Assembly (NCBI GenBank): GCA_030704615.1 | Contig: CM060731.1 | Coordinates: 23,188,001-23,252,000, forward strand | Length of the DNA: 64,000 bases | Direction: 5' to 3' | Source of the DNA: Takakia lepidozioides | Lineage: Eukaryota > Streptophyta > Takakiopsida > Takakiales > Takakiaceae | Shown here: piece by piece, positions 1-9,419 of the stretch | Layout: each line of letters starts with the position of its first letter | Position numbering within the stretch: the first letter of the stretch is position 1 | The notes under the pieces: generated by a model | The model's input: only the letters and a program-made list of their open reading frames with translations | Database searches by the model: none | Told to the model about the DNA's origin: nothing | Translations under genes and position numbers: made by a program

Positions 1-31
1 AAGCCAACTTGACAAATGTGCAGGGGATTTC

Positions 32-2226
32 GTGGACCTCACTCTACAATCCTCACCCTCCATGTTAAGTGTCAAGGGTCTGAAATCTACCTCGAGAATG
101 TCATCCATTCAGGACGTGGCTGACGTTGCGGCTCCGCAGCACACTGTTGCCTCTCTTCCCTCCTTCTCTCCCCAGCACGAAGGTTGGACAGCCCAAATCA
201 GAAGGAGTCGGGTAAAATTACTTATATCTGAATTCTAACTCGTCATTTTGTTTTCCTTAGTATTCGGTCTGATGTTCTTGTTTTACTCCAGGCCAAAAAA
301 TCTGCGGATTGTGACCTTCCTGTCAAACGACGTCTTCATTGGAAATCTGTTCCGAGGTAATCCCTTCGTTATGTGTAAATTCCATTCAGGATGTGGAGTG
401 CTCAAGGGACAATTTCCATTCCGTTCCCCTTCTCCGCAACCCTTTCGACGAGGACAAGGACGAAACTTCAATTGCAACTTCTCGGCTTCCCGACCCTGCA
501 GTGTTGGCGCAATGTTCTGCACCGAGGAAGCGGAATAGGGCCCCCAAACCATTCCATCTCCTCTACAAATCGGTTCCACCGGAAAGAAGTCCTTCGTCAG
601 AGACAAAGCAGACTCGAGGAAGAAAATGAATACCTCGGACATACCGGGGTCTCGTCAAAACACGTCCGTTGGGATGCCAAGCCCGCCAGTGAGACTTTCC
701 AATAAGGCGACATCGGTACTATTCGATATCATTTCTCCACTTTCTTCTCTTTTCTGTTCATTTGGTTATGCACTAATTAACTCTATCTTTTCTCAACAGG
801 CGGGGATGCAGCACGATACCTTCATCAATTTTCCTCCGTACAAGGTACTTTCTTGAACCTCCACTTGGCAGTCAACGTACCTCTTCTTAGCAATATAAAC
901 CGTCCTCTTGAAACTTTCCAAGCCAACAACATTGTGCAACATTTTGCCATTTTCTGCACAATCATGTTGATTTTCCATACACTCAATCATTCTGGGTCAT
1001 GGGTATTTTCATGGCAGAAACACTAATGTCAGTGTGTGATTAACCTGGTTAGGATAACTTTGTCTCTCATCCTTTACATGAACAGCGGGGAAGAGGAAAC
1101 ATATGTTGTTAATTTTGAGTGTCAACGGACTCCTCTGCTACCGGCCACCCCCAACCGGCAGTGAACTGTTTAAGGAGAAATTTCGTTTCAGGAATGTGAC
1201 ACTTCAAGTTCCTGACAGACCGTTTGTGGTGCCTCGGCCTGGAGTCTTGGAGTTTCTGGACCTTGCATTGAAGCATTTTCACGTGGCCATTTGGTCATGT
1301 GCTGATAGAGGTGTTCTTTGTAGGATATTAGAGAGCTTCGTCCCCACGAAAATAGCGAAGAAGTTTTGCTTCATATGGTCTGCTGAGGATTGTAAGGATA
1401 CCACCGGTTATATCAGGCCCGGGATGAAATATCTCGTGAAGGATATTCGAAGTGTTATTGTCAGGTACCCTGATAGACCGTTTGCTACGTAGGGGCAAAT
1501 ACTTCTTGTAGATGATGAGCCATCAAAAGGCTTGCGAAACCCACAAAATTCTGGATTCTTCCCTTTCTCATTCAAGCCTTGACCAAACGGATTGCATGAC
1601 TGGGATGATATGACAGAAGCAGTGTGGCCATATATATCGGAGATGGTTGGAGCTTCAACAGTCATTGATTACATTAGCGAGAACCGGGCAAAGTGTTCTC
1701 ATAAGCCTATTGTTCGAGACCATGCCTGTTGGGCCTGGTATGGAAGATATCTTGATCTTCGTGTTTGGATCCCACAACAAAAGGAACCTGATTACCTTGG
1801 TAGGCACGTGGATCCCACTGTTCTGTTGTTTTGTTCAAAATTTGATTTTCCAATTCTTTTGCATTTGCATTTGCATTTGCACTCTTACCTCAACAAATCC
1901 ATATGCAAAACTTCCACTTTGGGCCTAACTTTTGTCATTTCAATCGCTTGTCCCCAGTTACATTCAAAGAACGAATTCTAAAAGAGGAACAAGAGCTGCG
2001 TGATTGGGAAGAATGGCGGGCGTGTCGGGAGGCTTCAAGGGCATCAAGTAGAGTTGGCAGTAACATTTCAGATGATAATGTCAGCCGGTTTCACCTTCCT
2101 GAAAGTATCTCCGTGTCCTCTGGTGCGGAGACCGTTGCAAGTGGCTGTGGTAACCGGAGGCGTCTTCGGACACATGCCTTGCCTGCGAGCCGTTTGGGAG
2201 GAGGCTTAGTATTATTAATGAGTTAG
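32..2226 (+). pseudogene. FCP1/SCP-like (NIF domain) phosphatase gene, decayed
   Basis: The core exon (1086-1799) encodes an FCP1-homology phosphatase domain. It reads GKRKHMLLILSVNGLL at the site of the DxD nucleophile loop, then VPRPGVLEFL, FHVAIWSCADR and LLVDDEPSKGLRNPQNSGFF, all landmarks of the plant NIF family. A last exon (1958-2226) joins in phase: 1799 leaves one base and the acceptor is at 1956-1957. Likely 5' exons are 32-209, 290-355 and from about 388, rich in Ser and Lys/Arg. Family members dephosphorylate phosphoserine in proteins such as the RNA polymerase II tail. Two in-frame stops (TAG 1490-1492, TGA 1579-1581) interrupt an otherwise open, conserved exon. The first catalytic Asp is Ser, so even readthrough protein should be inactive. 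I call it a pseudogene; a pseudophosphatase with misread stops is the alternative. Its start and promoter are not resolved. Confidence 0.7.
1857..1882. repeat. TTTGCA microsatellite in an intron
   Basis: About four tandem TTTGCA units lie in the last intron of the FCP1-like pseudogene. Confidence 0.8.
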
Positions 2227-2229
2227 TAT

Positions 2230-2798
2230 AAGCCGTAACGGTTCTATGGCTTCAGTATCTATGGCTTGTATGGCATTAAGTCCATGAACGGATGGACAGT
2301 TGATGTTCATTTTTCTGTTGGTCCATCGCCTTGAATGATATAATCTCAAATAAAATATGAATGTTTCATATCATCAATCAGGTCCCGACAGACTCGTTTT
2401 TCCATGTTGTCCTCTTCATCACATGCCATCATTGTTTCATATTTTGTTCTGCCATTGTGGTCTAAATCAGAGAGGGAAGATACTTATGTCTCGTCGAGAC
2501 ATGGACAAAGACCTGACAATGTTTGTTTGTGTATGTCATTTTGGATATGGGAGCTCTCATCATTGTTTGATTCATTGCATCCTCCCATTCCTTTTAATAA
2601 ACGTCAATTTGGCAGTGGATGTTCATCTAAGACCACAATACATACTTGTATTTTTGCATAGAATGTGTGGAGGATTATATAATTCGTTGTTATATAGTGC
2701 ACAAATAGTCAAATAATTATAGATATATCTCTTTATTTCTATTATAGATTATAATTATTCATATATCTTGTATTATTTCTGGACCAAACAAAAGTCCA
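2230..2798. other. AT-rich intergenic stretch
   Basis: This stretch is downstream of the FCP1-like pseudogene. It contains only short unsupported reading frames and AT-rich sequence (2700-2815). I see no gene. Confidence 0.5.
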
Positions 2799-3124
2799 GA
2801 ATTAGTTAAATAGAAGCAGATGACCAAGAGAGTCAGCTGCGATAAGAAAGAGGAAGGGAGCCAAAGGTCATCCCTGCCTCACCGACCTATGAAGAGAGAA
2901 GGATTGGGATAGAGCACCATTCACAATGACTTTGTTAGAGGCTGAGAAAAGCAAAATTTTAATCCAGTGCAGGAAGGAACCCGAGATACCTGTTTTTTCC
3001 AAGGCACCCAACAGAAAAGGCCAGTCGACGTTATCAAATGCTTTCTCGAAGTCTAGCATTAGCAGAGCAAGTGGCTGGTCCTCGGCTTGAGCATGGTAGA
3101 GGGCTTCATTTGCGAGGAGGATAT
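2799..3124 (-). mobile_element. L1-type LINE reverse transcriptase fragment
   Basis: The minus strand reads through conserved RT blocks: LMLDFEKAFDNVDWPFL (fingers/palm motif A with catalytic Asp), FLHWIKILLFSAS, then HRSVRQG followed by an in-frame TGA where the family has Cys, then PLAPFLFLIAADSLGHLL. This matches plant L1-clade ORF2 in order and spacing. Only about 105 codons are present, with no endonuclease and no YADD box, so it is a dead internal fragment. The abrupt start at 3124, next to a GC-rich block, suggests a later insertion truncated it. Confidence 0.85.
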
Positions 3125-3127
3125 TGT

Positions 3128-3420
3128 CTACACTACTACGTTTAGGGGGGGTAAGCGACGCCGGGACCCCGAGCGTGCCAGACGCGACGACCCTCCTGCG
3201 ACTGCTACGTCGCGTAGGCGCCCGACCCGGAAATAGCGACGTCTACGTATCGCCACAACGCCGCTCCGGTGACGCTTCGCCAGCTTGCGATTCAGGTACG
3301 TCGCTGCAGTTGGGGCATGACCCGCCAGCAAGCTGGGGTTGCGACGCCCGGGCGTCGCACGTGCCCTCTGCGGCGCTCCCGCAAGGCTGCGACGCCCAGG
3401 AATCACAACAACACCCCCTT
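3128..3420. other. GC-rich block of unknown nature, possible transposon remnant
   Basis: This is about 290 bases of very GC-rich DNA with repeated GCGACGCC/CGTCGC words. It opens with CACTACTACGTTTAGGGGGG, resembling a CACTA-type terminus, and ends near 3410-3425 with ACACCCCCTTACACTTAGG, a poor inverted match. A 113-codon open frame runs through it, but its composition looks like repeat rather than protein. No domain is recognised. Confidence 0.35.
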
Positions 3421-3505
3421 ACACTTAGGCGTTGTTTTCATTTGAAACTGACAGTATCCATTTAGTGGTCTTTTTTCGCACAGGACGTTGCCGCACATAA
3501 AGTAT

Positions 3506-4054
3506 AATTCCGGCGCCGAAATTATAGTTAAATGTCCAGACATAGCAAGTCCAACAGGCATGGACAACATCCGTGAGGGGCAATGATGGCGGCAAAGCGT
3601 AGCATGGTGCCGATTTAGTCTTCGCGCTGGATGAATTTCGGCACCGAAATATGGATGATTTCACCTCGTCTACTCGCGGATGGAGATATTCGTAATGAAT
3701 TTCGGCGCCGAAATATGGATGGAATATGCCCAGGTGCAGCCGTCTCGACTGTCCCGGAATTAATTCCGGCTCCGATATCCGACTGACAGGTTTGCTCATG
3801 ATGGATGAGGACTGGGGAAGCGATGAATTGCGGCGCCAAAATTCATAAGTTTGTGCATGGAAGCACTTGAATAGGATGAATTTCGGCGCCGAAATTCATC
3901 CGTCCGCTAATGAAACGTTACAACCTCACTGTTGAATGTCATAGGCAGGGGATTTTCATGGCGGTTGGGTTTCGTGATGTGCGGATATTTCATTCAATGT
4001 CGGCTGCTCCGGGAACAGCATCCGGTGAACGGAACGGTATTTCGGTGCCGCAAT
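3506..4054. repeat. Left array of phased 16-bp palindromes
   Basis: Copies of the palindrome ATTTCGGCGCCGAAAT and close variants are centred at 3514.5, 3642.5, 3706.5, 3770.5, 3834.5, 3887.5 and 4046.5. The steps are 128, 64, 64, 64, 53 and 159, so several are exact multiples of 64. The copy at 3875-3900 extends to a perfect 26-bp palindrome. The spacers between palindromes are not alike, so this is not a simple diverged 64-bp satellite; the palindrome and its spacing are what is kept. The array lies directly upstream of the ParB-like gene. Confidence 0.85.
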
Positions 4055-4422
4055 TAGGATAAAGCGTCTTGTACTGGTGGCTTCAACAGGCACGCGTCGT
4101 GTTCCAGTCGACTTCATCCGTGCGAACGTGTCAGGGGTCGCAATCTCTTCATCACCCATACGGCAGAAAGTGGTGGACGGTGGCAACGCTTCCGGAGACG
4201 TGGCTGCTTACGCATCTGCTCGTGCATAGTGGTTGCATGTTCCACCACTTCGCTCTCTCGCTCCTTGCCCTTCTGCAGTGACATTCTCCTGCGTTTCCTC
4301 TCCTTATGCAGCATAGTGATAGCATAGAGTTTGTGGAAGGTCAGGCGACTCCGGCAAAGATGAGGACGCGGGATTTTGGGAAGCCGCCGACGACACGACT
4401 TAAGCTCCGTCTCATGTAGGAA

Positions 4423-6024
4423 ATGCAGACATCGTTATCCGGAGACTCGGATCGCCCACCAGTGAGATATTCGTGCTTCGCGGATGTGAAGCACTCCATA
4501 CGCACTATTCCTTTTACACCTTTTTTTGGCCTCCAGTGTCTCATGTTTTCCTGTTTGTTTGACATGGGAGCTGGGGAGGGATCGAAGGGGGGCGAGGCAA
4601 CACAGTCAACTTTGGATACTCCTGCCCGGGTGCTGCGCTTGCAAGGTGAAAGTACATCGAGGCAGGCGAGTCCTCATTTAACACCTCAGATATCGCCTCA
4701 GAAAAGCCCACCTAGAGTTCGGAATCCGAGGAAGCAGAAGGAGCCCATGGCTTCGCCAGTAAAACCACTAGGGAGACTGGAAGCGGAGATATTGGGTTTG
4801 CAGGCAGTTTCAGAAAACACGGATGCGGTGGAGGCCGCTGGAGATGTCGGACTCGGATCTGCAGAAGGGCGGCCTATTGAGCTGACAGAAGCAGAGGACG
4901 ACAACGTGGTGCGACTTGACGACGATCAGAACCTGTTGGAGCTTGCAAAGGAGCAAAACCTCCAGGACAGTAGACAAGCTGGTGAGAGGGGTGAGGGAAG
5001 TGAGAGAGGTGCTGGAAGTAAGAAACTGGTAGCAGGTATGCTCATGAGCGCACGAGACATGAACATAGCAGCAAACAGGTTGTTGGCAGAGACTCATAGC
5101 AACATAGGCCGCGTTTTGGGCTCCATGGTGTATCCGGAGAACCTCAAAGTTCCTTTGTGTCGCATGGTTAGCCTTCCAGTTGTAAGGCAAGCACTGCCAG
5201 GGGACATCGATCGACTGAAGCACAACTTCAGAGAGGGGTATAGACGGGGGTCGGCAGCATTCTACGTTTCCATTGAGAATGACCAGGGTGTCACAAGGGG
5301 CCCCACTGCAGAGGAGCTTCAGAATTGGAGCCCCCACTGGCACACTGTAAATGCCAAGTTTGAAGCCTCTCTGAAGACTAATCCCACATTCGCACACATG
5401 GAAGGGAAGATGTTCTTCGTTTGGGACGGGAACCACAGGATGTTTGCCTGGACATAGTACATTGCTGAAATGCATCCGCAAGATATCAGTTGGCATTACA
5501 TGGTGGACTGCATTGTCGTCAAGGTGGACGTCAGGAATAGAGGACTGCTGAAGGGTGCCATGGCGGATATAAATTTGTAAGTATACAACATTGACCTCTC
5601 GGAGGTTAACTTGAAGAAAGAAGCGAATGCCAGGGCTATGAAGGCGCAATCGGATCCCCAACCAGAGGACGCGGAAAGACTGAATGCAGAGGAGGCAGCC
5701 AAGCAGAAAGCACTGAGAAAGTCAGCCAAGGCGGCAGCGTTGGCGAAGGAGCAGATGGAGAAGCAGGCAGCTGAGCAGCCCAAGGACAGGAAGAAAAGAA
5801 CGCGCAAACAGGGGCAAGAGACGAAGACCCCCACACCCAAGAAGAAGAAGCAGCAACATAGTCAGCCAGATGACGAGGATTTCGACGATGATTTCCAGCA
5901 GGATAACACCCAGGGGGCCACACCTCGTCCAAAAATTCACAAGGGCCAGCGCTCCGGGTTGTGTATGTTTGCTTGTGCGAGGAAGCGACTCATTCTTGAG
6001 TTTGGCTGTGCTTGTGTCGTATGA
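4423..6024 (+). pseudogene. Gene with ParB/Srx-like DGNHR domain, interrupted by stops
   Basis: One frame runs from ATG 4423 to 6024 with only two in-frame stops (TAG 5455-5457, TAA 5578-5580). Residues 1-190 are a low-complexity acidic and Ser/Pro region. Residues about 240-345 look like the N-terminal ParB/sulfiredoxin fold: LCRMVSLPVVRQ, then DIDRLKHNFREGYRRG, a strand AAFYVSIEND, and finally MFFVWDGNHRMFAWT, whose DGNHR corresponds to the family's DGxHR nucleotide-binding motif. After the stops come YIAEMHPQDISWHYMVD and a Lys/Glu/Ala-rich coiled-coil-like tail with KKRTRK and PKKKKQQ nuclear-localisation-like stretches. In bacteria this fold binds DNA or CTP, or acts as a nuclease. The role here is unknown. 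The second stop overlaps a GTAAGT, so an intron is possible there. Palindrome arrays lie on both sides. Confidence 0.55.
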
Positions 6025-6029
6025 ATTCG

Positions 6030-6890
6030 CAGGTGCCTGTATGTGGGCGGGAAGGATGTCCAACCGATTTTGTTTCTCATTTGAGGGGGATACGGCCTTG
6101 TACGATTTCAATTTGGCGGGCCTACAGCGTCTGCCTCCGACTGAGGATCCCAAAAACGCAGAAGAGGACGTGGAAGGGGAAGGAGGAGGAAGAGGAAGAG
6201 GAGGAAGTCCAGGAAATTCGTACGATGCAGGGGCGCCCAAAGTCGTTTCCTCCAATGTCTGTCTTCGAATGAGTTGCACCATAGTAAGTGTATTGGTTTC
6301 GGTTGTAGGGACCATGCAACCTGCCGATGATTCCTGTTTTTAATGCTCTAATGTGCTTCATTCTATGTTGTGCGTACACTCAGCCTTGCAGAGTCGTCCG
6401 ACGAGGAAATGCTGGGAGACTTGCCCGAATCGGACCCTGTTGTAGGATGAGACAGAATTGCATCGGCCATTCTTTGCCAGAAAATCGTTTCTCGCGAGTC
6501 CCCAGAAGCCCTTTTTTCTTCCAGCCTATGCAGACACGGCTGCCAGAGAAGCCATCAGGAGGGAGGATAGGCCTACTCGGTTGAGCAATTGATATTCGGG
6601 TATGAGCACAGAATTATAATGAGGCGTGAGGCCAAACATAGAATTGTGAAAGGCAGAGTAGGCAAGTTCGTCATAGAATCTGCGTCCGACAGCGAGGGGG
6701 ATGATGAGGACAGTTCCGCACCCAGGTGGACAGTTCCGGCTGGTGAGGATGGTATTTTGAGGGGAGGGCTTCTCAGAGTAACAGCGGTAGCGGCAGTGTA
6801 GGTTCGGAGGCAGGTGGAAGGCAACCATCCTTGCATGAGGCCGGGGATGCATCAGACAGTGATCGCGGATCCTCACCATAGCAAAGTCTC
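6030..6890 (+). other. Possible downstream exons of the ParB-like gene
   Basis: Short plus-strand frames with acidic, low-complexity composition continue after the ParB-like reading frame. At 6075-6280 there is GDTALYDFNLAGLQRLPP and a Gly/Glu/Arg-rich run. At 6589-6801 there is HRIVKGRVGKFVIESASDSE, acidic and Ser-rich. They look coding in codon flavour but I can define no splice joints and recognise no domain. They may be degraded 3' exons of the same gene. Confidence 0.3.
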
Positions 6891-7128
6891 ATTTGGATCC
6901 TTTTGTTGTATAGTTCTGAAACACTTAATGAAAATATTGACGATTTCAAAAATCATTGTGTTCAGACTGCATGTCCGATTCCCTACATTTCTTTCAGCAA
7001 CCTAAATGTATAATAAAAGCAGAAGAGACGCAAACTTAAGTAAAGAACCCTACAAGTAAATTATGCACACCAGCGAGCCGGGAACTTGAAGCCATGAAAA
7101 CCCTGCCGTTTCTAACATTCCTATTGGG

Positions 7129-7408
7129 AATTTCTGCGCCGAAATAGCCCAATGTGCGCCGTCATAATATGGGCCTTATAAAATTCCACGAAGGAATTAT
7201 TGCACCAAAATATCACGATGGAAGCCTTCAGCACAAGGCACTTCAGCACATTCCACTAGGGTATTTCGGCGCCGAAATAGCCCGCTCTGCGCCATAAAAT
7301 ACCGCAGTATATCATATTTTAAGAGGAGATTTCGGCGCCGAAATACCCCGGTGGATGTCTTCAAAACACCACTTTAGCACACTGCTCTTGGGAATTTCGC
7401 GCCGAAAT
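7129..7408. repeat. Right array of phased 16-bp palindromes
   Basis: Five copies of the same palindrome or degenerate forms are centred at 7137.5, 7203.5, 7270.5, 7336.5 and about 7400.5, that is steps of 66, 67, 66 and 64. The copies at 7263-7278 and 7329-7344 are perfect; the one at 7198-7212 is strongly degenerate. With the left array it brackets the ParB-like gene. A further lone copy lies at 8633-8649. Confidence 0.85.
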
Positions 7409-7757
7409 ACCAAGGTCGGTGGTTTTAGGACGGCGGTGGTTTTAGCACAATTTCTTCCCGTAATGTCGTGGCACCTTCTCTGTCGAGCCCCTTCTAGCCC
7501 CACTCATTTTTTGATCGCCTGTGTGGGTAGCCGTTGCTGGCCAATGGGGCACGTATTGCCGTTGCCCCAGAGAAGATCACCTGAGAAAGATTTTCCGCAT
7601 TGGGTTTTCAATTTTGCATCTCCGTGTTTAAAAACAACAGTGATTACTTGTCCCTCTCCATTCCTGGTGGGCGCACACTTCCTCAATGCCGCCCTGTGTA
7701 AGTGCCTTCTGCATTCGACGGAGTGGGATTGGAGGATCGCGATTGCGTGAGCCGGTG

Positions 7758-8321
7758 ATGGGAGACATTATGGTGGAGTTGGACTTCAATGAAGGTACAC
7801 GCAAGGTGACGAGTTTCCGAGCACTTCTGTGGGATTCTCTTTGGGTGAGGCCTGCCAGTGGACAACAATGGATACTTGTTGTGCGAGATAGACCTGGAAG
7901 ACGGAGTGTTCGTCTCTTCATCATGAGATGTTGCTACGGCGAGTTCTGGAGGTCTTACTACCATAACTATACTGCACCTCCACAGTATTTGCTCCCGGAT
8001 ATGGCTCTTGAGTTGCTCACTCACTCTTCTGGGCCAGGGAATATATTGTTGACACTAAGAGAGAATCGGAACAGGTTTGTCCTACATGTTTGCGAATTTC
8101 ACGACGCTGTGGAGGAGGTCCCAATAGGATGCCTCCAATATCTGCATGTTTTCACGAACGTGACCTCTATAGATATCTTGTATCTTTATGTTCGCCATCT
8201 TAATCCAGAAAACGACAATGCGCAGTGGACGAGTACCCGCACTACTCCTAATTCTGGACCTGTGGTTCACGACTCGGTGGTTCGTTTTTGTGAATGTCAA
8301 CGCAGCAGCATAGCGCGGTAA
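7758..8321 (+). CDS. Unrecognised 187-codon ORF between palindrome sites
   Basis: An ATG at 7758 opens a frame of 187 codons ending at 8321; the frame is open back to 7686. The predicted protein is mixed in composition, not low complexity: VMGDIMVELDFNEGTRKV, WILVVRDRPGRRSVRLFIM, LLPDMALELLTHSSGPG, RFVLHVCEFHDAVEEVP, IDILYLYVRHLN. It looks like a globular, beta-rich domain. I do not recognise a family and see no catalytic motif. It lies between the right palindrome array and the lone palindrome at 8633, so it may belong to the same repeat unit as the ParB-like gene. It could also be one exon of a longer gene. Confidence 0.4.
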   Translation: MGDIMVELDFNEGTRKVTSFRALLWDSLWVRPASGQQWILVVRDRPGRRSVRLFIMRCCYGEFWRSYYHNYTAPPQYLLPDMALELLTHSSGPGNILLTLRENRNRFVLHVCEFHDAVEEVPIGCLQYLHVFTNVTSIDILYLYVRHLNPENDNAQWTSTRTTPNSGPVVHDSVVRFCECQRSSIAR

Positions 8322-8753
8322 GGATCATTGTGGAGGGTGATTGGAGGGCACAGGCTCCGGGATATGGTAGTTCCACAGGTTTCTTATGCCGCAGTGGTAT
8401 TTCTGATGATGGAAGCTCGAAGTAGTCGCTGTACAAAATAAAAACTTGTGGTTGTCTGATGTTTTTACTTCGAGCGTCATATCAAAGGGGCTTGATGTTG
8501 AGTTGAATGGGGTTTGCAAGTTCAACTGTCGTCTGACCCTGAATGTATTACCTTGTCAGCACAATGGCTTGTGAGGGCTACAATTTTGTGTCTCTTTCCT
8601 ATCCTGCACAATGTTTTACAGTGGTGACGTGGAATAACGGCGCCGAAATACCTCATTCCGCATCTTGGACCAGGAGAAACAGACCCTATTACCAAGGTAA
8701 GAGGACATAACACCGTCAATAAAGGCACAAAAATTCCAATTCCGCGGATGCCC

Positions 8754-8817
8754 GCTCATGAGCTCATGAGCTCATAGGCTCATAGGCTCATGGGCTCATG
8801 GGCTCATGGGCTCATGA
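8754..8817. repeat. 8-bp minisatellite (GCTCATRR)8
   Basis: Eight tandem 8-bp units vary only in the last two bases (GA, AG, GG). The repeat sits about 45 bp before the LINE ORF1 start, at the junction between the palindrome block and the LINE. Confidence 0.95.
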
Positions 8818-8861
8818 AATAGTAAACCTCGGCAAAGATATCAGACCAAGAAGCCATAGCA

Positions 8862-9413
8862 ATGCGCGATGCCCTCACCATCGTCGTAAAAAAAGTAAGC
8901 TTGATCCACACGCAGGCTGACATCCTGGGAGAACTTTACAGTCTGATTGGCCAAAGCAACATCACTCATTTCTATTTCTGTAAGATGCTCCCTCCCGAAA
9001 CTGTGAAGCACATTGGAATGCTGCATGTAACGTGCAAAAATCCTACAATCTACGCCAAGTGGTGCGGAGTGCCCAATATCACCATGCATGGCAGGTATCT
9101 CACCTTCTCACCCCACCGTCAGAGTCTCCAAGGCATCACGCCACCCTCACAGGTGTTGTTGGATAAAATGCTGGTGGACAACGCCAACCATGCCCTGCTA
9201 GACACGGTGGAAACCATTGCAATCCAGCCCTCCCAAAAGCGCTCTACCAGACCTGTAGATTGGATGGCGGAAATTGACAAGCGACTGGCTGCACACTCAA
9301 TTTCTATCAAGACCGATCTACGCAACAATATCGCCGGCATGGAGACCCGTCTGGCAGAGTCCATTACACAACAACAGATTGAGTACCATACCTACATGGT
9401 CTCCCTTCACTAG
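8862..9413 (+). CDS. LINE ORF1-like protein (possible RRM plus coiled coil)
   Basis: This is a 183-codon frame starting at ATG 8862. Residues about 5-90 fit an RRM-like pattern: a first strand LTIVVKKVSLI, a helix ILGELYSLIGQ, and a strand IGMLHVTCKN near the position of RNP1. Residues about 130-180 (MAEIDKRLAAHSISIKTDL to ETRLAESITQQQIEYH) look helical and may coil. In LINEs such proteins bind the element RNA and form the ribonucleoprotein. Assignment rests on position ahead of the endonuclease/RT and on this pattern; sequence similarity was not tested. Confidence 0.45.
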   Translation: MRDALTIVVKKVSLIHTQADILGELYSLIGQSNITHFYFCKMLPPETVKHIGMLHVTCKNPTIYAKWCGVPNITMHGRYLTFSPHRQSLQGITPPSQVLLDKMLVDNANHALLDTVETIAIQPSQKRSTRPVDWMAEIDKRLAAHSISIKTDLRNNIAGMETRLAESITQQQIEYHTYMVSLH

Positions 9414-9419
9414 TCCATT

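Noticed and set aside
1465-1492. A 28-nt GT...AG segment that would remove the first in-frame stop of the FCP1-like exon
   Set aside because: Far shorter than plant introns, and the removed codons (YPDRPFAT) align with the family, so a nonsense mutation is likelier.
3506-4054. CRISPR-like array of regularly spaced repeats
   Set aside because: The repeats are short palindromes with variable quality in a plant-type nuclear context without cas genes; spacing alone is not enough.
5496-6315. Long minus-strand open frames opposite the ParB-like gene
   Set aside because: Leu/Ser/Pro-rich antisense shadows of the Lys/Glu/Ala-rich plus-strand coding.
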